Of a DNA stretch of 30,894 bases, positions 7,119 to 18,400 are shown piece after piece. Position 1 is the first letter of the stretch. Every line of letters starts with the position of its first letter. The notes below the pieces were generated by a model that made no database searches, was not told the origin of the DNA, and was given only the letters and a program-made list of their open reading frames with translations. Source of the stretch: a virus. The DNA lies in IMG/VR virus record IMGVR_UViG_3300017598_001822, positions 1 to 30,894 of that record; one strand, written 5' to 3'. The position numbers and the translations under genes are program-made.

Positions 7119-9233
7119 TTAACACCCCCACTCATAGTACCGTAATCCACCATTTGCGATAGTGTAATGATACTCTCTTATGCCACCGTTACCGCAGTAA
7201 GTGTGGATATTTGTTACATAATGTTTGTTATAACGGGCTATCGCACCATCACCACAATCAGCCATTAAAAGATTCTTTATACCAACACTACCTGAATACG
7301 GTGTATAGTAGGAGATTGCCGCTAGTGTATGTGTGAGGCATGTGTTAATTTCTGGCCTCCTGCTGTCCCCTTCTGGACAAATAACCTCTTCACCAATACA
7401 TTCTACGCAATTTTGTGTGTTTGGCCCATTTGGATCACACCCCCCGTACCCCCAGGACTGTGCATTGAATACTCCTTGGCTTATATCTTCAACTTGTCTT
7501 CTTCCATTACTTTCGTGTATGGCTGTTACTGATGAAGGGTTCGGTTCTGACAGTGCCTTAGAATAGGAATCTGCAGTCCCAACCATCTCACACACACCAG
7601 AAGATACCAAATGCCAACTACCGTTATCAGACAATAGAAACATAGTGGCTGTGGAGCAGCCATCGGTTACTGTCAAGTGGGTCCTGCCACAAAAATCATC
7701 GTCGCCATATATAGTAACGTTCCTGGTTTCAACATCTATTGTAGTCTTGTTGTTGCTGAAACGAGTAGCCGGGTTGGTAAGGGTGAATGTTAAGGGTAGT
7801 AAACCGCCACTAACGTAAACAACCACACTCTCGCTGGCAGGTAAAATTTCCGGTGTAGACTCCCTGTCTATCTCTATGGGTACTGCACCATCACAACAAC
7901 TCTTCCTGGTGACAGATTGTATTTGAGCTTCCACCCCACACTGTCCACCGACTGGTGATATGGGTATGAACTGTACGTCAGTGCCTTTATATTTCTCCCT
8001 CCAGTAAGTGGTACCTCGTTCTATTTCCACCCCTCCATAGTAGGGGTTGTACCACACCTCACATAACGGCAGTATGTCAGGAGGTTCACAACACACTTCT
8101 TCATAATAATCTGGGTCATGCAGGTTAGAGGCGCCGAAAGGACCACAGTCTATGTGGGTTTTGACAGTGAAGTTCTCAACAACAGTATCGGCAGAAGAAG
8201 AGTGACCATCAGGGCACTGTGTAGGTACGTACTCAACCTCGTCACCTTGATAGGCACCACCACATCTACAGTGCTGTCTCTTTGTTACCTTGGTAAAACA
8301 CTCACCGTCACCAGAAATAGTGCCACCTATGTTATTAACAAAGGTACATATGTCTTCATTACCTGTCTCCTCTGGTACCAAGGTGAGGTGCTGAATCACA
8401 TCTCGATAGTAGGCAGTGACTACAGCAGATTGAGCTTTACCATCCTCATCAACAGGTAGCTCTACCTTTACTCTATCGTAGATGGTGGTGTAGTTTACAT
8501 CAACAGTAGTCGTTATCTCCTGGTCAAAGTTTATGGTGTCGCCGTCCTGCAAGTCAGCGTGTACAGCGTCACCATCGCTACCAGTCTTGGAGATAATGTC
8601 AGAGGAGAAAGATACGTCAATATTAGACGTTGCCGGGGTGTTTAACTCCAGGGAGTCTGAGTTGTCTACGGCCAACGTCTCTGTAACCTGTTCAGTGACT
8701 ACGGACTGCTCCCCTAGGGTACCGTCGGATATCTCCAGGCTATAAGGTATGTTGTCTTGGCTTTTGTAAACTCTGAGGTAGACAACATTGTCAGTCTCAC
8801 ATTCAGAGTCACCACCTAAGAACTTTGAGACAGCATCCTGCATTGTGACGCCGTTCAACATAGCCTCAGCCTCAGCCCGTGGGTCTGTGACAGTATTTAC
8901 CACTGTCTCGTCGACACCTACCTCATCACCAACCTCTGTGTTCGCTGGGTCCGGCTGTGTAGTGGTAGTACCTGTCAGGTCGTCTGGGTTGGTACAAGGG
9001 TCCAAGCCAGCGGCGGCGTCCACCATGTCGGCAGTGTCTGCCAAGGGAGCCAACAACTCTTTGGGCTCCTGCTGGAGTATGATGAAGTAGTTCTCATCTA
9101 TGTCCTTGGGGTACAATGTAATCTTTGTACCCACCACGTCATCAGTCACACTAGACCTACCTACATTACCGACAACTGTGCTGTCAGAGAAGGAAGGCTT
9201 TGTGAACTGCTGATTGAGACTGACTTTTGTCAC
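7119..9233 (-). CDS. Cysteine-rich tail-tip protein
   Basis: 704 residues with 25 cysteines, 23 of them after residue 290, including CC pairs at 381-382 and 446-447 and a terminal Cys704. Residues about 75-172 hold a module shared with the two upstream genes (a GLDPCTNPDDL motif and SLEISDGTL). Around 470-530 there is an Ig-like or SprB-like segment (VYVSGGLLPLTFTL to LTVTDGC). The C-terminal 60 residues contain two similar Gly/Tyr/Cys elements (CGDGAIARYNKHY and CGNGGIREYHY). No signal peptide or CxxC-paired metalloprotein motif is evident. The ATGA overlap couples it to the upstream gene. It is likely an exposed tail-tip component; the cysteines could form disulfides after release, or bind metal. 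It is not recognised as a named family. Confidence 0.8.
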   Translation of the reverse strand: MTKVSLNQQFTKPSFSDSTVVGNVGRSSVTDDVVGTKITLYPKDIDENYFIILQQEPKELLAPLADTADMVDAAAGLDPCTNPDDLTGTTTTQPDPANTEVGDEVGVDETVVNTVTDPRAEAEAMLNGVTMQDAVSKFLGGDSECETDNVVYLRVYKSQDNIPYSLEISDGTLGEQSVVTEQVTETLAVDNSDSLELNTPATSNIDVSFSSDIISKTGSDGDAVHADLQDGDTINFDQEITTTVDVNYTTIYDRVKVELPVDEDGKAQSAVVTAYYRDVIQHLTLVPEETGNEDICTFVNNIGGTISGDGECFTKVTKRQHCRCGGAYQGDEVEYVPTQCPDGHSSSADTVVENFTVKTHIDCGPFGASNLHDPDYYEEVCCEPPDILPLCEVWYNPYYGGVEIERGTTYWREKYKGTDVQFIPISPVGGQCGVEAQIQSVTRKSCCDGAVPIEIDRESTPEILPASESVVVYVSGGLLPLTFTLTNPATRFSNNKTTIDVETRNVTIYGDDDFCGRTHLTVTDGCSTATMFLLSDNGSWHLVSSGVCEMVGTADSYSKALSEPNPSSVTAIHESNGRRQVEDISQGVFNAQSWGYGGCDPNGPNTQNCVECIGEEVICPEGDSRRPEINTCLTHTLAAISYYTPYSGSVGIKNLLMADCGDGAIARYNKHYVTNIHTYCGNGGIREYHYTIANGGLRYYEWGC

Positions 9234-10075
9234 TCTGTATCCTTTACATATATTTTCCTGGTACCCAGGACTTTACCATTACAGGTGTCATAAGCTATCT
9301 GTACCTTCTGTTTTTTATCAGGATCGTCACTACTACTTTGTGCTACTGTGGTGCCGCCAGCCAACTCTTTAGTATTGTCACAAGGATCCAAAGCCGCAAT
9401 CACGGAGTCAGGTATCTCTATATCGGTTGCTGTTGCGGCACTGTTTGAATCTGTGCTGGTCTCTGTGTTGACATTACCTACACTAGCCGTCACTGACAGT
9501 GACACGTCCTCAAGGCTGTACCTAGATTCTTTCGTCACTGTGAAAACTACCTCATAGATGTATACTGGTAAGGTAGCGTTAATTCTGAGCACCCCAAATA
9601 TTGTGTAAGGTGACAGTAGTTTAGTACCTGATACTGTCAGAGGTGGTGGTGCAATTACGTTACCTAAAGAAGTGACAACATCAGACACCCACTTAGGTGT
9701 GAAGTCGGTGACTCGGTAGCCCAAGGGTAACTCTGTATCTAACTCAAAGATCTTGTTAAACTCACGGGCTAGGAAAGACTCCTCCACAAAAGTAGCTTCG
9801 CCTATATTAGACTGCACTACTGGAATGAACCCAGGTTTGTTAACAAAAACAAAAAGAGGTAGGCGAACAGTAGCATCCCCGTTAGCGCCAAGTGTGACTA
9901 GGTTGTTAGCAGTGCTGTAGGTCTTAGCGGATATACCTGACAACGCCAACGTCAGCATGGACTGCAGGTCATCAAAGTTTGCAGTGGCCTCTGAGAACGC
10001 TGACTCTATTTTAATTTCCAGAGACTCCGTTACATCCTCTTCTCTGGTGTATGTGACGTTGTGGGTAGTGATCAT
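9230..10075 (-). CDS. Tail-tip protein sharing modules with its neighbours
   Basis: 281 residues. It opens with THNVTYTREED, similar to the THGVTFTKPTG opening of the upstream 304-residue protein. The C-terminal part (AALDPCDNTKELAGGTT, then a second Cys before GKVLGTRKIYVKD) resembles residues 75-158 of the downstream 704-residue protein. The middle is beta-rich with several proline-containing turns. ATGA overlaps link it on both sides. The three proteins look like variations on one tail-tip theme, probably interacting subunits near the tail end. The family name is unknown. Confidence 0.75.
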   Translation of the reverse strand: MITTHNVTYTREEDVTESLEIKIESAFSEATANFDDLQSMLTLALSGISAKTYSTANNLVTLGANGDATVRLPLFVFVNKPGFIPVVQSNIGEATFVEESFLAREFNKIFELDTELPLGYRVTDFTPKWVSDVVTSLGNVIAPPPLTVSGTKLLSPYTIFGVLRINATLPVYIYEVVFTVTKESRYSLEDVSLSVTASVGNVNTETSTDSNSAATATDIEIPDSVIAALDPCDNTKELAGGTTVAQSSSDDPDKKQKVQIAYDTCNGKVLGTRKIYVKDTE

Positions 10076-10986
10076 GATATAGTTTCGTATTTCACTTCCT
10101 GAGAACAGTAGTCGATGTAAGTCTTCTTGTCTGTGGTGTCGCCTGGGTGTTTAGGTGGCCATTTGTCGCTGTCGCCTTTGTGGGAGAAACCTGTGCCAGA
10201 CCCAGTGTAGGTCCCATTAGCTCCGGTACCAGGCACGTTGGTACCTGAACCAAAGCCACAATCAATAGTATTCTTAGCGTAGTCGTCACTGCCCTCAGGC
10301 ACGTTGATGTCCAGCCACACTACCCCACCAGAATATCTGGCATAAACTACGGTGTCAAAAACATTTTCTAGAGCGTCAGCAAGAGGAGTAGCATTAAGGG
10401 AGTAAGACTCCCTGTACGTAACGTACTCAACTGATAATACTCCAGTAACTTTTTCTGTCAACTGTAAGGAGTACACATCGTTTGATACTCGTGGCTCATA
10501 CACCCTATTTCTCGCTGTGTCGTAGACAGCGTTCTTCCAAGTAGTGGATACTATTCTGTGGCAAGGGTATTTTAAGTCCACTCTATCCCTGTTTGAGAAG
10601 GTTACTAACTCAGTAACAGAGTAATTCAGGTCAATGGAGGCAGGGGTCAGGGTGCCGTTAGTAGTTTTTATTGTGTACGGTTTACCTCTCCTATAGATGT
10701 AGGCGTGTATAGTAGTTTTGAGAGAGCCACCGGACACACCGCACACGGGAGAGCTCATCAGTGAGGTGCTGGGGCTGGTAGTGTCAGCAGCAGTGCTGCC
10801 AGCAACCCCAGTGGCTGGAATGCTACCAACCATTGTCTGCAGGTTCGCGATGAACTGTGTTGCCATGTCTGAGACTGTTACTTTACCTGTGTTACTCTCC
10901 CAGTCTTCCTGCTCTAGTAGGAGAACCTTTGCTACCTCTACACCAGTAGGTTTGGTAAAGGTTACTCCATGGGTTGTCTTAGACAT
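10072..10986 (-). CDS. Minor tail protein, probable tail-tip component
   Basis: 304 residues. The N-terminus (THGVTFTKPTG) and a central segment (SPVCGVSGG, then KPYTIKTTNGTL) resemble parts of the two following tail proteins. The C-terminal 60 residues are Gly/Ser/Asp-rich and flexible (GTGANGTYTGSGTGF), ending in a DYCSQE segment. The start shares an A with the preceding stop (TAATG). The position after the tape measure and two short tail genes suits a distal tail or tail-tip role. No enzymatic signature is present. Confidence 0.75.
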   Translation of the reverse strand: MSKTTHGVTFTKPTGVEVAKVLLLEQEDWESNTGKVTVSDMATQFIANLQTMVGSIPATGVAGSTAADTTSPSTSLMSSPVCGVSGGSLKTTIHAYIYRRGKPYTIKTTNGTLTPASIDLNYSVTELVTFSNRDRVDLKYPCHRIVSTTWKNAVYDTARNRVYEPRVSNDVYSLQLTEKVTGVLSVEYVTYRESYSLNATPLADALENVFDTVVYARYSGGVVWLDINVPEGSDDYAKNTIDCGFGSGTNVPGTGANGTYTGSGTGFSHKGDSDKWPPKHPGDTTDKKTYIDYCSQEVKYETIS

Positions 10987-12014
10987 TATACAGACTCACA
11001 GGATATACCCACTGTGCATCTGTTGGTGGAGAAAGTTCCAGCCCCTGCTGGTATAACCCTGTTGAACACAGGCAATACACTAGAGTCGTGAGTGTCAAAC
11101 ACTACGGTATCACCATTAACAAAGGTACCACCCCAAAATCCTGAGGAAACAGTGAAGTATAGGGCTGATGCTCCAGAGTTGGCTGGCTCGTAATCAGAAG
11201 CAGTAGTTCCAGAAGCTATTGCTCCTGTCCTCGCCCCACTCACAGTAAAGGTAGTAGCGTCAGAAAATAAGATAGTCCAAGTATCCTCAATGGTGCCGAC
11301 ATTGTCCATGAGGATTGGGTAAGTGGTGTCGTCTATGGTGCCGCCAGCGCTGGTTTTTACCAAAGAATCGTAGTTAGCAACCACAGTACCAGCCTCATGT
11401 ATTAGAGAAACTCTGGTACCGGATGCTACTGTGTAAGCGTTTTCTAAAGCAGTTGATATGGTGATGGTGACTTGGTTACTTGCTACCACGGGGGCGCCTG
11501 AGACAGTCTTGGTCTCTGTAGTGCCTGTGGTGGAATCAGGGTACAGCTTATTGGTGATTCTAATAAGGTCAGTATCTCCAATTGAAGTAGTCAATGTCCT
11601 GGAATAGGTATCAGCAGCGTCTGGTGTAGGGAAAGTTACGATGAGTGTGGTTGCCCCTGCGCTGGCGTCGGTGGAGAGGTTAGCCACAGAGTATAACTGT
11701 TCGGACCCGGTAATATCAGCGGCAGTGTCTCCCTGGTCTTTAATCACAAAGTATACGTAATCGTCAGCAGTAGTCTCATTATCCACCCAGATTCGCATAT
11801 TCTGTGCGGAAGCCCTGCTGGTATTGTGGTTGCAAGTATAGGCAAACCGTACTGTGCTGGATCCGTCTGTACGCTCCTGCTCAAACACACTACCAAATAA
11901 ATTTTGGGAGGAAGACCTGGGGATCTCATTGTAAGATCTATGCCCACCATTTGCGCTGGTATCATTTTCAGTCAGCGACCTATACATTACTAATTCACTC
12001 TGTAGAACTGCCAT
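10986..12014 (-). CDS. Virion structural (minor tail) protein sharing a module with the tail tube protein
   Basis: 342 residues. Residues 1-110 resemble a structural family seen next to tape measures in siphophages (NLFGSVFEQE early, then NMRIWVDNETTADD). Residues about 112-205 form a beta module (STDASAGATTLIVTF; VTITISTALENAYTVASGTR). Residues 225-308 are clearly similar to residues 115-200 of the major tail protein: DTWTILFSDATTFTVSG against DTWMVVFSSATAYDVYG, and FWGGTFVNGDTVVFDT against FTGTWAAGDTFSFTT. AGAGGT supports the start, and TAATG overlaps the 128-residue gene. It is probably a distal tail or tube-interface protein, an inference from position and the shared module. Confidence 0.8.
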   Translation of the reverse strand: MAVLQSELVMYRSLTENDTSANGGHRSYNEIPRSSSQNLFGSVFEQERTDGSSTVRFAYTCNHNTSRASAQNMRIWVDNETTADDYVYFVIKDQGDTAADITGSEQLYSVANLSTDASAGATTLIVTFPTPDAADTYSRTLTTSIGDTDLIRITNKLYPDSTTGTTETKTVSGAPVVASNQVTITISTALENAYTVASGTRVSLIHEAGTVVANYDSLVKTSAGGTIDDTTYPILMDNVGTIEDTWTILFSDATTFTVSGARTGAIASGTTASDYEPANSGASALYFTVSSGFWGGTFVNGDTVVFDTHDSSVLPVFNRVIPAGAGTFSTNRCTVGISCESV

Positions 12015-12400
12015 TATACAACCTCTTTTAAAGTTATTGTTCCGTAGTATATATCAGTAGAGACGTGACCAAACATTTTTCTTAGTGGTGTGACCGCTAA
12101 CGGGTTTGCTTCCACCTTCACATTTAAAGTCTTACTGCCATAAATAAACTGCACTGTTTCTTGGGAGGCCTCAAGAGACTTCACATAATCCAGCTGGGCC
12201 TGAGTGAACATACCCCGGCTACCTGAGTCACTACCAGAAGCCACCAACTGGATGGTCCTGCCGTTGTCGCCCACGTACATGAACTGTGAGGAGTAACCGC
12301 CGTCAATGTCGAAGAAGTCGTCCTGGGCTACCAAGGCCTCGCTTAACTCATTCTCCCAGAACACCCCTCGGTGTAACTCCATTGTGCCTAGTTGTATCAT
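12014..12400 (-). CDS. Minor tail protein following the tape measure
   Basis: 128 residues. The pattern LHRGVFWENELSEALVAQDD near the start, followed by GRTIQLVASG, resembles a small siphophage minor tail protein in which an aspartate/glutamate-rich opening is followed by a GRPITL-like motif. The ATG overlaps the tape-measure stop by four bases. A second ATG at 12382, with TAGG five bases upstream, would give 122 residues. The position directly downstream of the tape measure matches lambda gpM and tail-tip initiator genes. The role is inferred. Confidence 0.75.
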   Translation of the reverse strand: MIQLGTMELHRGVFWENELSEALVAQDDFFDIDGGYSSQFMYVGDNGRTIQLVASGSDSGSRGMFTQAQLDYVKSLEASQETVQFIYGSKTLNVKVEANPLAVTPLRKMFGHVSTDIYYGTITLKEVV

Positions 12401-15400
12401 GAGCTTGCTGCCTCTAGTGTTTTAAATTGTCTGGCTAACATCATAGCATCTGTTGGTGTGGCCAGGATCTGTGCAGACTTGCCACCTATATTGATGTTTA
12501 ATGTACCAAAAGAACTCAAAGAAGACAAGTTATCAGTCGCACCAGAAGATGGTGTGGAAGAAGCAACAGGTATGGTCTTGGGTCTAGCTGACGCTCCCTG
12601 TATCACATTCTTCAGAGCAACCCCTGCCTCACTTGCTGGTTTGTGTACAGCCTGCATGAACCAATCGCCTACAGATCTGGACCAAGAGGTGACAACTTCA
12701 TCAGTAATAAACCACTCACCAGGTCGGGCTAGTACTGGTAGCTTATCCTTTTGTGACTTGGTACCAGGCAGCCTGCCACCTGTCGCCATCTTGTGGACAG
12801 GGCCACCGTCGTGCAGAGCTTGTCCACCTTCATTCTTTAACTTTACAGGAACTTCAACAGAGATAGACTTACTGGCCATGCGCACCCAATCTTTTAACTG
12901 CTGGTTGGCTACAGTGGTGTCTATCTTCACATCAGAAGGATAAGAGTCCAAATAGGCTTGGATATCCTCAGTCAATTTATTGACATCTCTATCAGCTATA
13001 GGCGCTATTACTAACTTAGCAGGCAAGCCATCTACTTCCTCTATCCAGAATTCCTCTATCTTCTTGACAGCGGGAGCAATATCACCATCAGAAGGTGGCC
13101 CTATTGTTATCTTAGCTCTGGCTTCAATTTCCTTTTTAGCAGCACCCTCTACGGCTTTAGCTACTTTTTTCTCCACAGCGGGGGTGGCCTTCTCTACCCC
13201 TTCTTCCACACCTTCTTTTGTTCCAGTGGCTGTAGCTTTCTTGGTGGCCTCTGCAACGGGCTGGGTAAAGTCTACGGCATTTTGGGGTGAGTCACCACCT
13301 ACAGGGGCGGCAGTTGGTGTCACTATTGAGTCCTGCTTCCCAGCAGCTACACTAACTAACTCACGTTGTTTTGCTATCTCAGCATCAGCATTAGCCATAA
13401 ACTTTAGGTGGCGGGTTTTTTCTTTCTTTGCCCACGCATCGTACATACTATTTATGGCAGTCATTTTAGTGTTGAACTGACTTAACGCCTTTGCTAGTGC
13501 TTCCCTCTCCAACCTGTCTATCTTAGACAGTTTATACCTGTGGGCTTTAACCTCATTGTTTACCTTAGTATTAAGCTCTGAAAGTTCTACTTTCTTTTCC
13601 GCCTTCCGTGCGGATATCAGGGCTTTCTCAACTTTCTTCAGGCCACTGATAGCATCCCCAGAGTCCTCTAAACTACCGTAGTATTCCCCTGCTTTTGTGA
13701 TCAGTTCTTGTGCCCTATCTATAGCAGCAGAATCTCCAGCCCGTCTAGCAGCAGCTAATTGAGAGGTACCCTTAGATAACTTCTCATTGGCTCGCTCCAG
13801 GGTGGCTACTTGCTTGGCTGCCTCAGACATACCCTTTGTCTGGATGCCAAAAATCTTGTCAGCTATGTCGCCGGATATAGACTTGATGTCAGAAGCGGCC
13901 TTTCGCTCTATCTCTATACGAGCCTTTGCTGCCTCTTTCATTTTTAAGTTGAAAGCTGTGACTGCTTCCAATCGCTTAGTGGCAGCATCCTTTTCTATCT
14001 CTACTATCTTGTCGCCATAAGTCTTGTGTGCTTGTACTTTGTTATTTAGTAACTCCTTACCCTTGGCATCCATCCTGGCATTTACTTTCAAGACCTCATC
14101 AGCCTGTTTTTTCTCCTGAGCCACTATTTTGTCAGATGCTGCCTTTCTTGCTTTAGCAAAATTCTTCAGTTGTTGTAGTTTGTATTTAGCTATTTGTTCC
14201 TGGACAGACAACTCTTCTCTGGCCGCTACTGCTAGGGCCTCTTTATCCCCAGTCTTGCTAACCTCTCTTTTGTATTTCTTAACCTCAACTAATAATTTAC
14301 CGTAAGCTTCTATGGTGTTCTCTATTACTTTAATATCAAAGGCATCACGGTCTTGGTCTTCAGGGGCGGTGGTAGCGTAGTCAATTTCTAGAGTTAAGGT
14401 ACTTGCAGCCAAGTCCTTCTCGATCTTCTCCTTCGCTGTTTTATAGTTACTTACCTGCTTAGCAATAGCAGCCTTCTCTACTTTTTCCTTCTGTTTCTGA
14501 GACTCCTTCAGTTGTTTTAACTCGTACTGTTTAAACTGTTTCTGTAGAGCTATCTGTTCTAACGTTGCAGCCTCCTGCCCCGCTGTATCTTCCATTACTG
14601 ACTTATAATCAGCAGCAAGAGCCAGCATCTCCTTATAGTGCGCTATTCTTAGCTCAGTTTTAGCCAACGCATGTTGGGTTTCATCCTGCTCTGCAGAACT
14701 TAAAGAAACAAAAGCCTTCTCTACTGTGAGTAGCTCTGAAGCTAGATCCTTAGCTATTTTAGCCTTGGCTACTTTATAGGCGTCCGTTTGGTTCTTTACA
14801 TACCTACTTGTTGCTGCCTTCTCTACCTTCTCCTTGTGTTTCTGAGAGTCCTCCACTTGTTGCAGCATGTACTGGTCATACTTCCTCTGCAGGGTGAGGC
14901 GCTCCCGTCCTGCCTTGGCAACAGCCTCAACATTATCCGTTTTACCTACTTGGTCTTGGTACTCTTTAGCCTTAGCCAGCAACGCTTCATAAGCTTCTAT
15001 GTTTTCCTCTAGTATCGCTTTCCTGTGGGCGTCTGGATCTTGTTTACTAGAGGGTAACTTTACATATTCTAGTTCTATGTTGTAGACGTCTTTTGCTAAC
15101 TCAGCCTCAATCTCTTTCTTGGCAGTCTTGTACGCACTTATTTGGTCTTTGATAAATTGCTTAGGATCGGTAACGTGTAGTCCCTGCTCTACGCCAGCAA
15201 CAGTAGCCTTGCCTAACTCCTTACCTGCTTCATATGCATCTACTTGATGATCTACTATGGCCTGGAGCACATCACCAAGAAGTTGCTCCTGTAGATCAAC
15301 CCCAGAATCACCCACAATGCCTGTTGCTTCAGCTAAAAGGTCCTTAACACTAACATCACCTAAAGCACTAGCTAGGTACGCTGTGCGGTTTGTCAGGTCC

Positions 15401-18400
15401 TTTACACTGTCGTCAGCCTGCTGCACTGCTAAGTTGTACTCCGCAGTGGTCATAGTAGCTTTAGCCCAAGAACTAGTCTGTAGCTTGTCAAGTTTCCTGT
15501 ACGCTATGTATAGTTGTTTGAGCTTGCTCTCCAACTCGGCAGTCTGGACTACACGTAACCGTTTGGAGTCGGCCTCGTTCAGGGCTTCTATGACTTCAAG
15601 GAGCTTTTCATTGCTGTCCTTAGCGTTGTCAATCTGTGTCTTGTACTTGGGGTACAGTTCCACTAAGGCTTCAACTATTTCTTGTCTCTCTTTATCCCCT
15701 ATATTCGCATTGGACAACTGCGTAGTGTAGTCAGACAAGGCACTCATGTTAACTTCCATCTCAGTAGCCTGATCTCTGAGAGCGATGGTGGCTAGGTTGA
15801 GGTTCTCTTGGTAGTTGTAGAGTTTGGTTACCAAGACCCCTATAGCCACGGCTGCAATACCAAAGGCGTTACTAACAAGTAGAGTATACAAACCACGTAA
15901 TGACATCTTTAAACCGTCTACGGCTAAAGACGTGGACATCATACTAATCCGTAGAGTGGTCACCCCACTGACTATACTCTGCAGGGCTGCTACGACAAAA
16001 CTAGACCTAGCAAACCAGCCAAAGGCTAAAGAAAGCCCTTTAACCGCAGTAAGTAATAAGAGTACTTTACCTGTGGTACCAGCAATAGCATTGTTGGTGA
16101 GGAACTCCAAGGCGTCAGCTAGAGCACGGGCACCATCAACGAGGGAGGTGAAGACCGACAGCAGCCCTTGGTCACCCATCCCAATATAGATGTTCTTAAT
16201 CTTATCTTGTAGGTTCTTGAACTTCAGCGTCAAACCGGAAAGTTGTATTGCTGCCATGTTAGAAGCAGTACCAGTACGCTCTACTACTTCCCTCATTTTA
16301 TCCAGCGAGTCTACGTTACGTACCAAACCAAGGATAGCTGTTGTAGCTCTCTTGCCAAAAAAGGTGGAGGCGTCTGTGACGCCAACAACCACATCTTTCA
16401 GGTTACGCATTACTTGGTTAAAGCCTAAGGTCTTTACATCTAAATCCGCAATAGACTTACCGACCCCAGCCAAGGCGTTAGCCAAGGCTTGGTTAGGCGA
16501 GGCCAACTCTAGGATAATTTTCCTGAAACTGGTACCCATGGTACTTGCCCTAAGACCTTGGTTAGCCATGGTCATCAGAGCAGCAGCAGTATCTTCTATG
16601 GTCATACCTACGGTGGCTGCTACAGGGCCAACGTAGTTAAAAGCAGTACGTAACTTGTCTACTGTTAACTTAGAGCTGTTAACTGCATTCGCAAAGGTGT
16701 CAGTTATTCGTGATGTGTCTTTGGCCTGGATCCCGTAGACCCTCATAGATGTGGTTACTAGATCCACAGTGGTCTGCATATCTGTTAGTGTACCAGTGGC
16801 CAACTCGGTAACATCTGGTATTGCTGCCGTGGCTTCTGCAGCAGACAAACCAGCCTGCCCTAGGATCTTAGCACCCTCAGCAGTCTCTACAGCGGAGAAT
16901 TTCGTGTCAGATGCTGTCTGTCTTATGACAGCATTCATCTTCTCCATGTCACTAGCAGTAGCATTAGTGATGGCTTGGAGGTCTTTTAGGGCTTGGTCAT
17001 ATGTAGAGATAGCAGTGACGGCACTACGTACTTCTTGAACCACAGCAAAAACAGCACTAGAGGCTACGACGTAACCAACGTAAGTCTTAAACCGCTTATT
17101 AAGTGTCTGTATAACGGACGCCATAGGTGACATAGCAGCGGCGGCGGCCTTCTGTCTCAGCGTCAATATCGTTAACGCTTGAGTGGCTTGGTCTGTATTC
17201 TTCTTCAGGTATCGTAGGTTTTCAATTACCTTTCTAGCAGAAGCCCCATATTTGTCTTGGGACAACAGCAACTTGTTGTAGGTTTTTTGTAGGGAGTAGT
17301 AGGCAGATCGTGCTCGGTCAGTAGCCTTAGCTTTTGCTTCCTCTGCAGCCTTGGTCTTTCTAGCAGCAGCGTCAGCAGCAGCAGCCTCCTCTTTATGTAG
17401 CATTGCCAAACCTTTTAAACTATCCTCTAAGGCGTCAATGCTGTGTTTGGTCTTGTCAAATTTTAGTATAAGATTGTTAGCCGCCCTAGTATAATAGCTA
17501 GTACCTGTTACTAATTCTGCGTATGTTCCTTGTAACTTTTTTAGGCTTTTATCCGTAGCAAGTAAGGCCTTGATTTTCTTTTCTTCAGCAGCCTGTAATG
17601 CTGCTGCGGCAGCTTTGGTTTGGGCTGCCGCAGTCTTCTGGAAGTCACTTAGTAACTGTAGCTTTTGCTTGGCAGTCTTAGCCGAACCTCCGGTCCTTTC
17701 CAGTGTTGCTATAATTTGTTTAGCGGAGGAGGAGTAAACTGTACCTGTTTTCAACAGGGCTCGGTACTGGTGGGAGAGATCTGTAGTGGCTGTGGCTGTC
17801 TTCCTTATAGCCTTTTCTCTAGCGTCTTCCTCAGCACTGGCTTTTTTCTGTAACTGAGACAGAGAATTAAGACGGTTCTTTAGTACTGCAAGGTCCCCGC
17901 CTTGCTTAGCATATAATTTTACTAAGTTAGTAGCAGACCTACCATACAGGTCAGTGGAATTTATTAGTTTATTTTGTTGGTAGTCAACTTGTGACAGTGC
18001 CCTATTGTACTCCTTAGCCGTAGGGTCCAATCGTTTAAAGTCTGAGTAAAGCTCTGACAATTGGTTGGACAGGACCTTAAACCCAGTATTAGTACCCACC
18101 CTGGGTACCATGGCTTCTATGGTGTCCCTAGCCTTGGTGCCTAATTTCGTGTTAGCGTCAATAAGCCTATGGTACTTACTATACAGAACCTCAAGGTTGT
18201 CTGCTGCCTTGCCCGTCTCGTCAGAACTAATTGCTGAGTTAAACTTATCCAACACAGAGGTGAAATCCTTTACCTCTTTCTCAGTCTTGTCATAAGCACC
18301 AGCAAGCTTTGACATCTCGTCGCTCTGCTTGTCGATCTCAGCAGTGGCTTTATTAATAGCAGTAGTGAACTTCTCTAACTGTGCGGTGCCTGAGCCGTCG

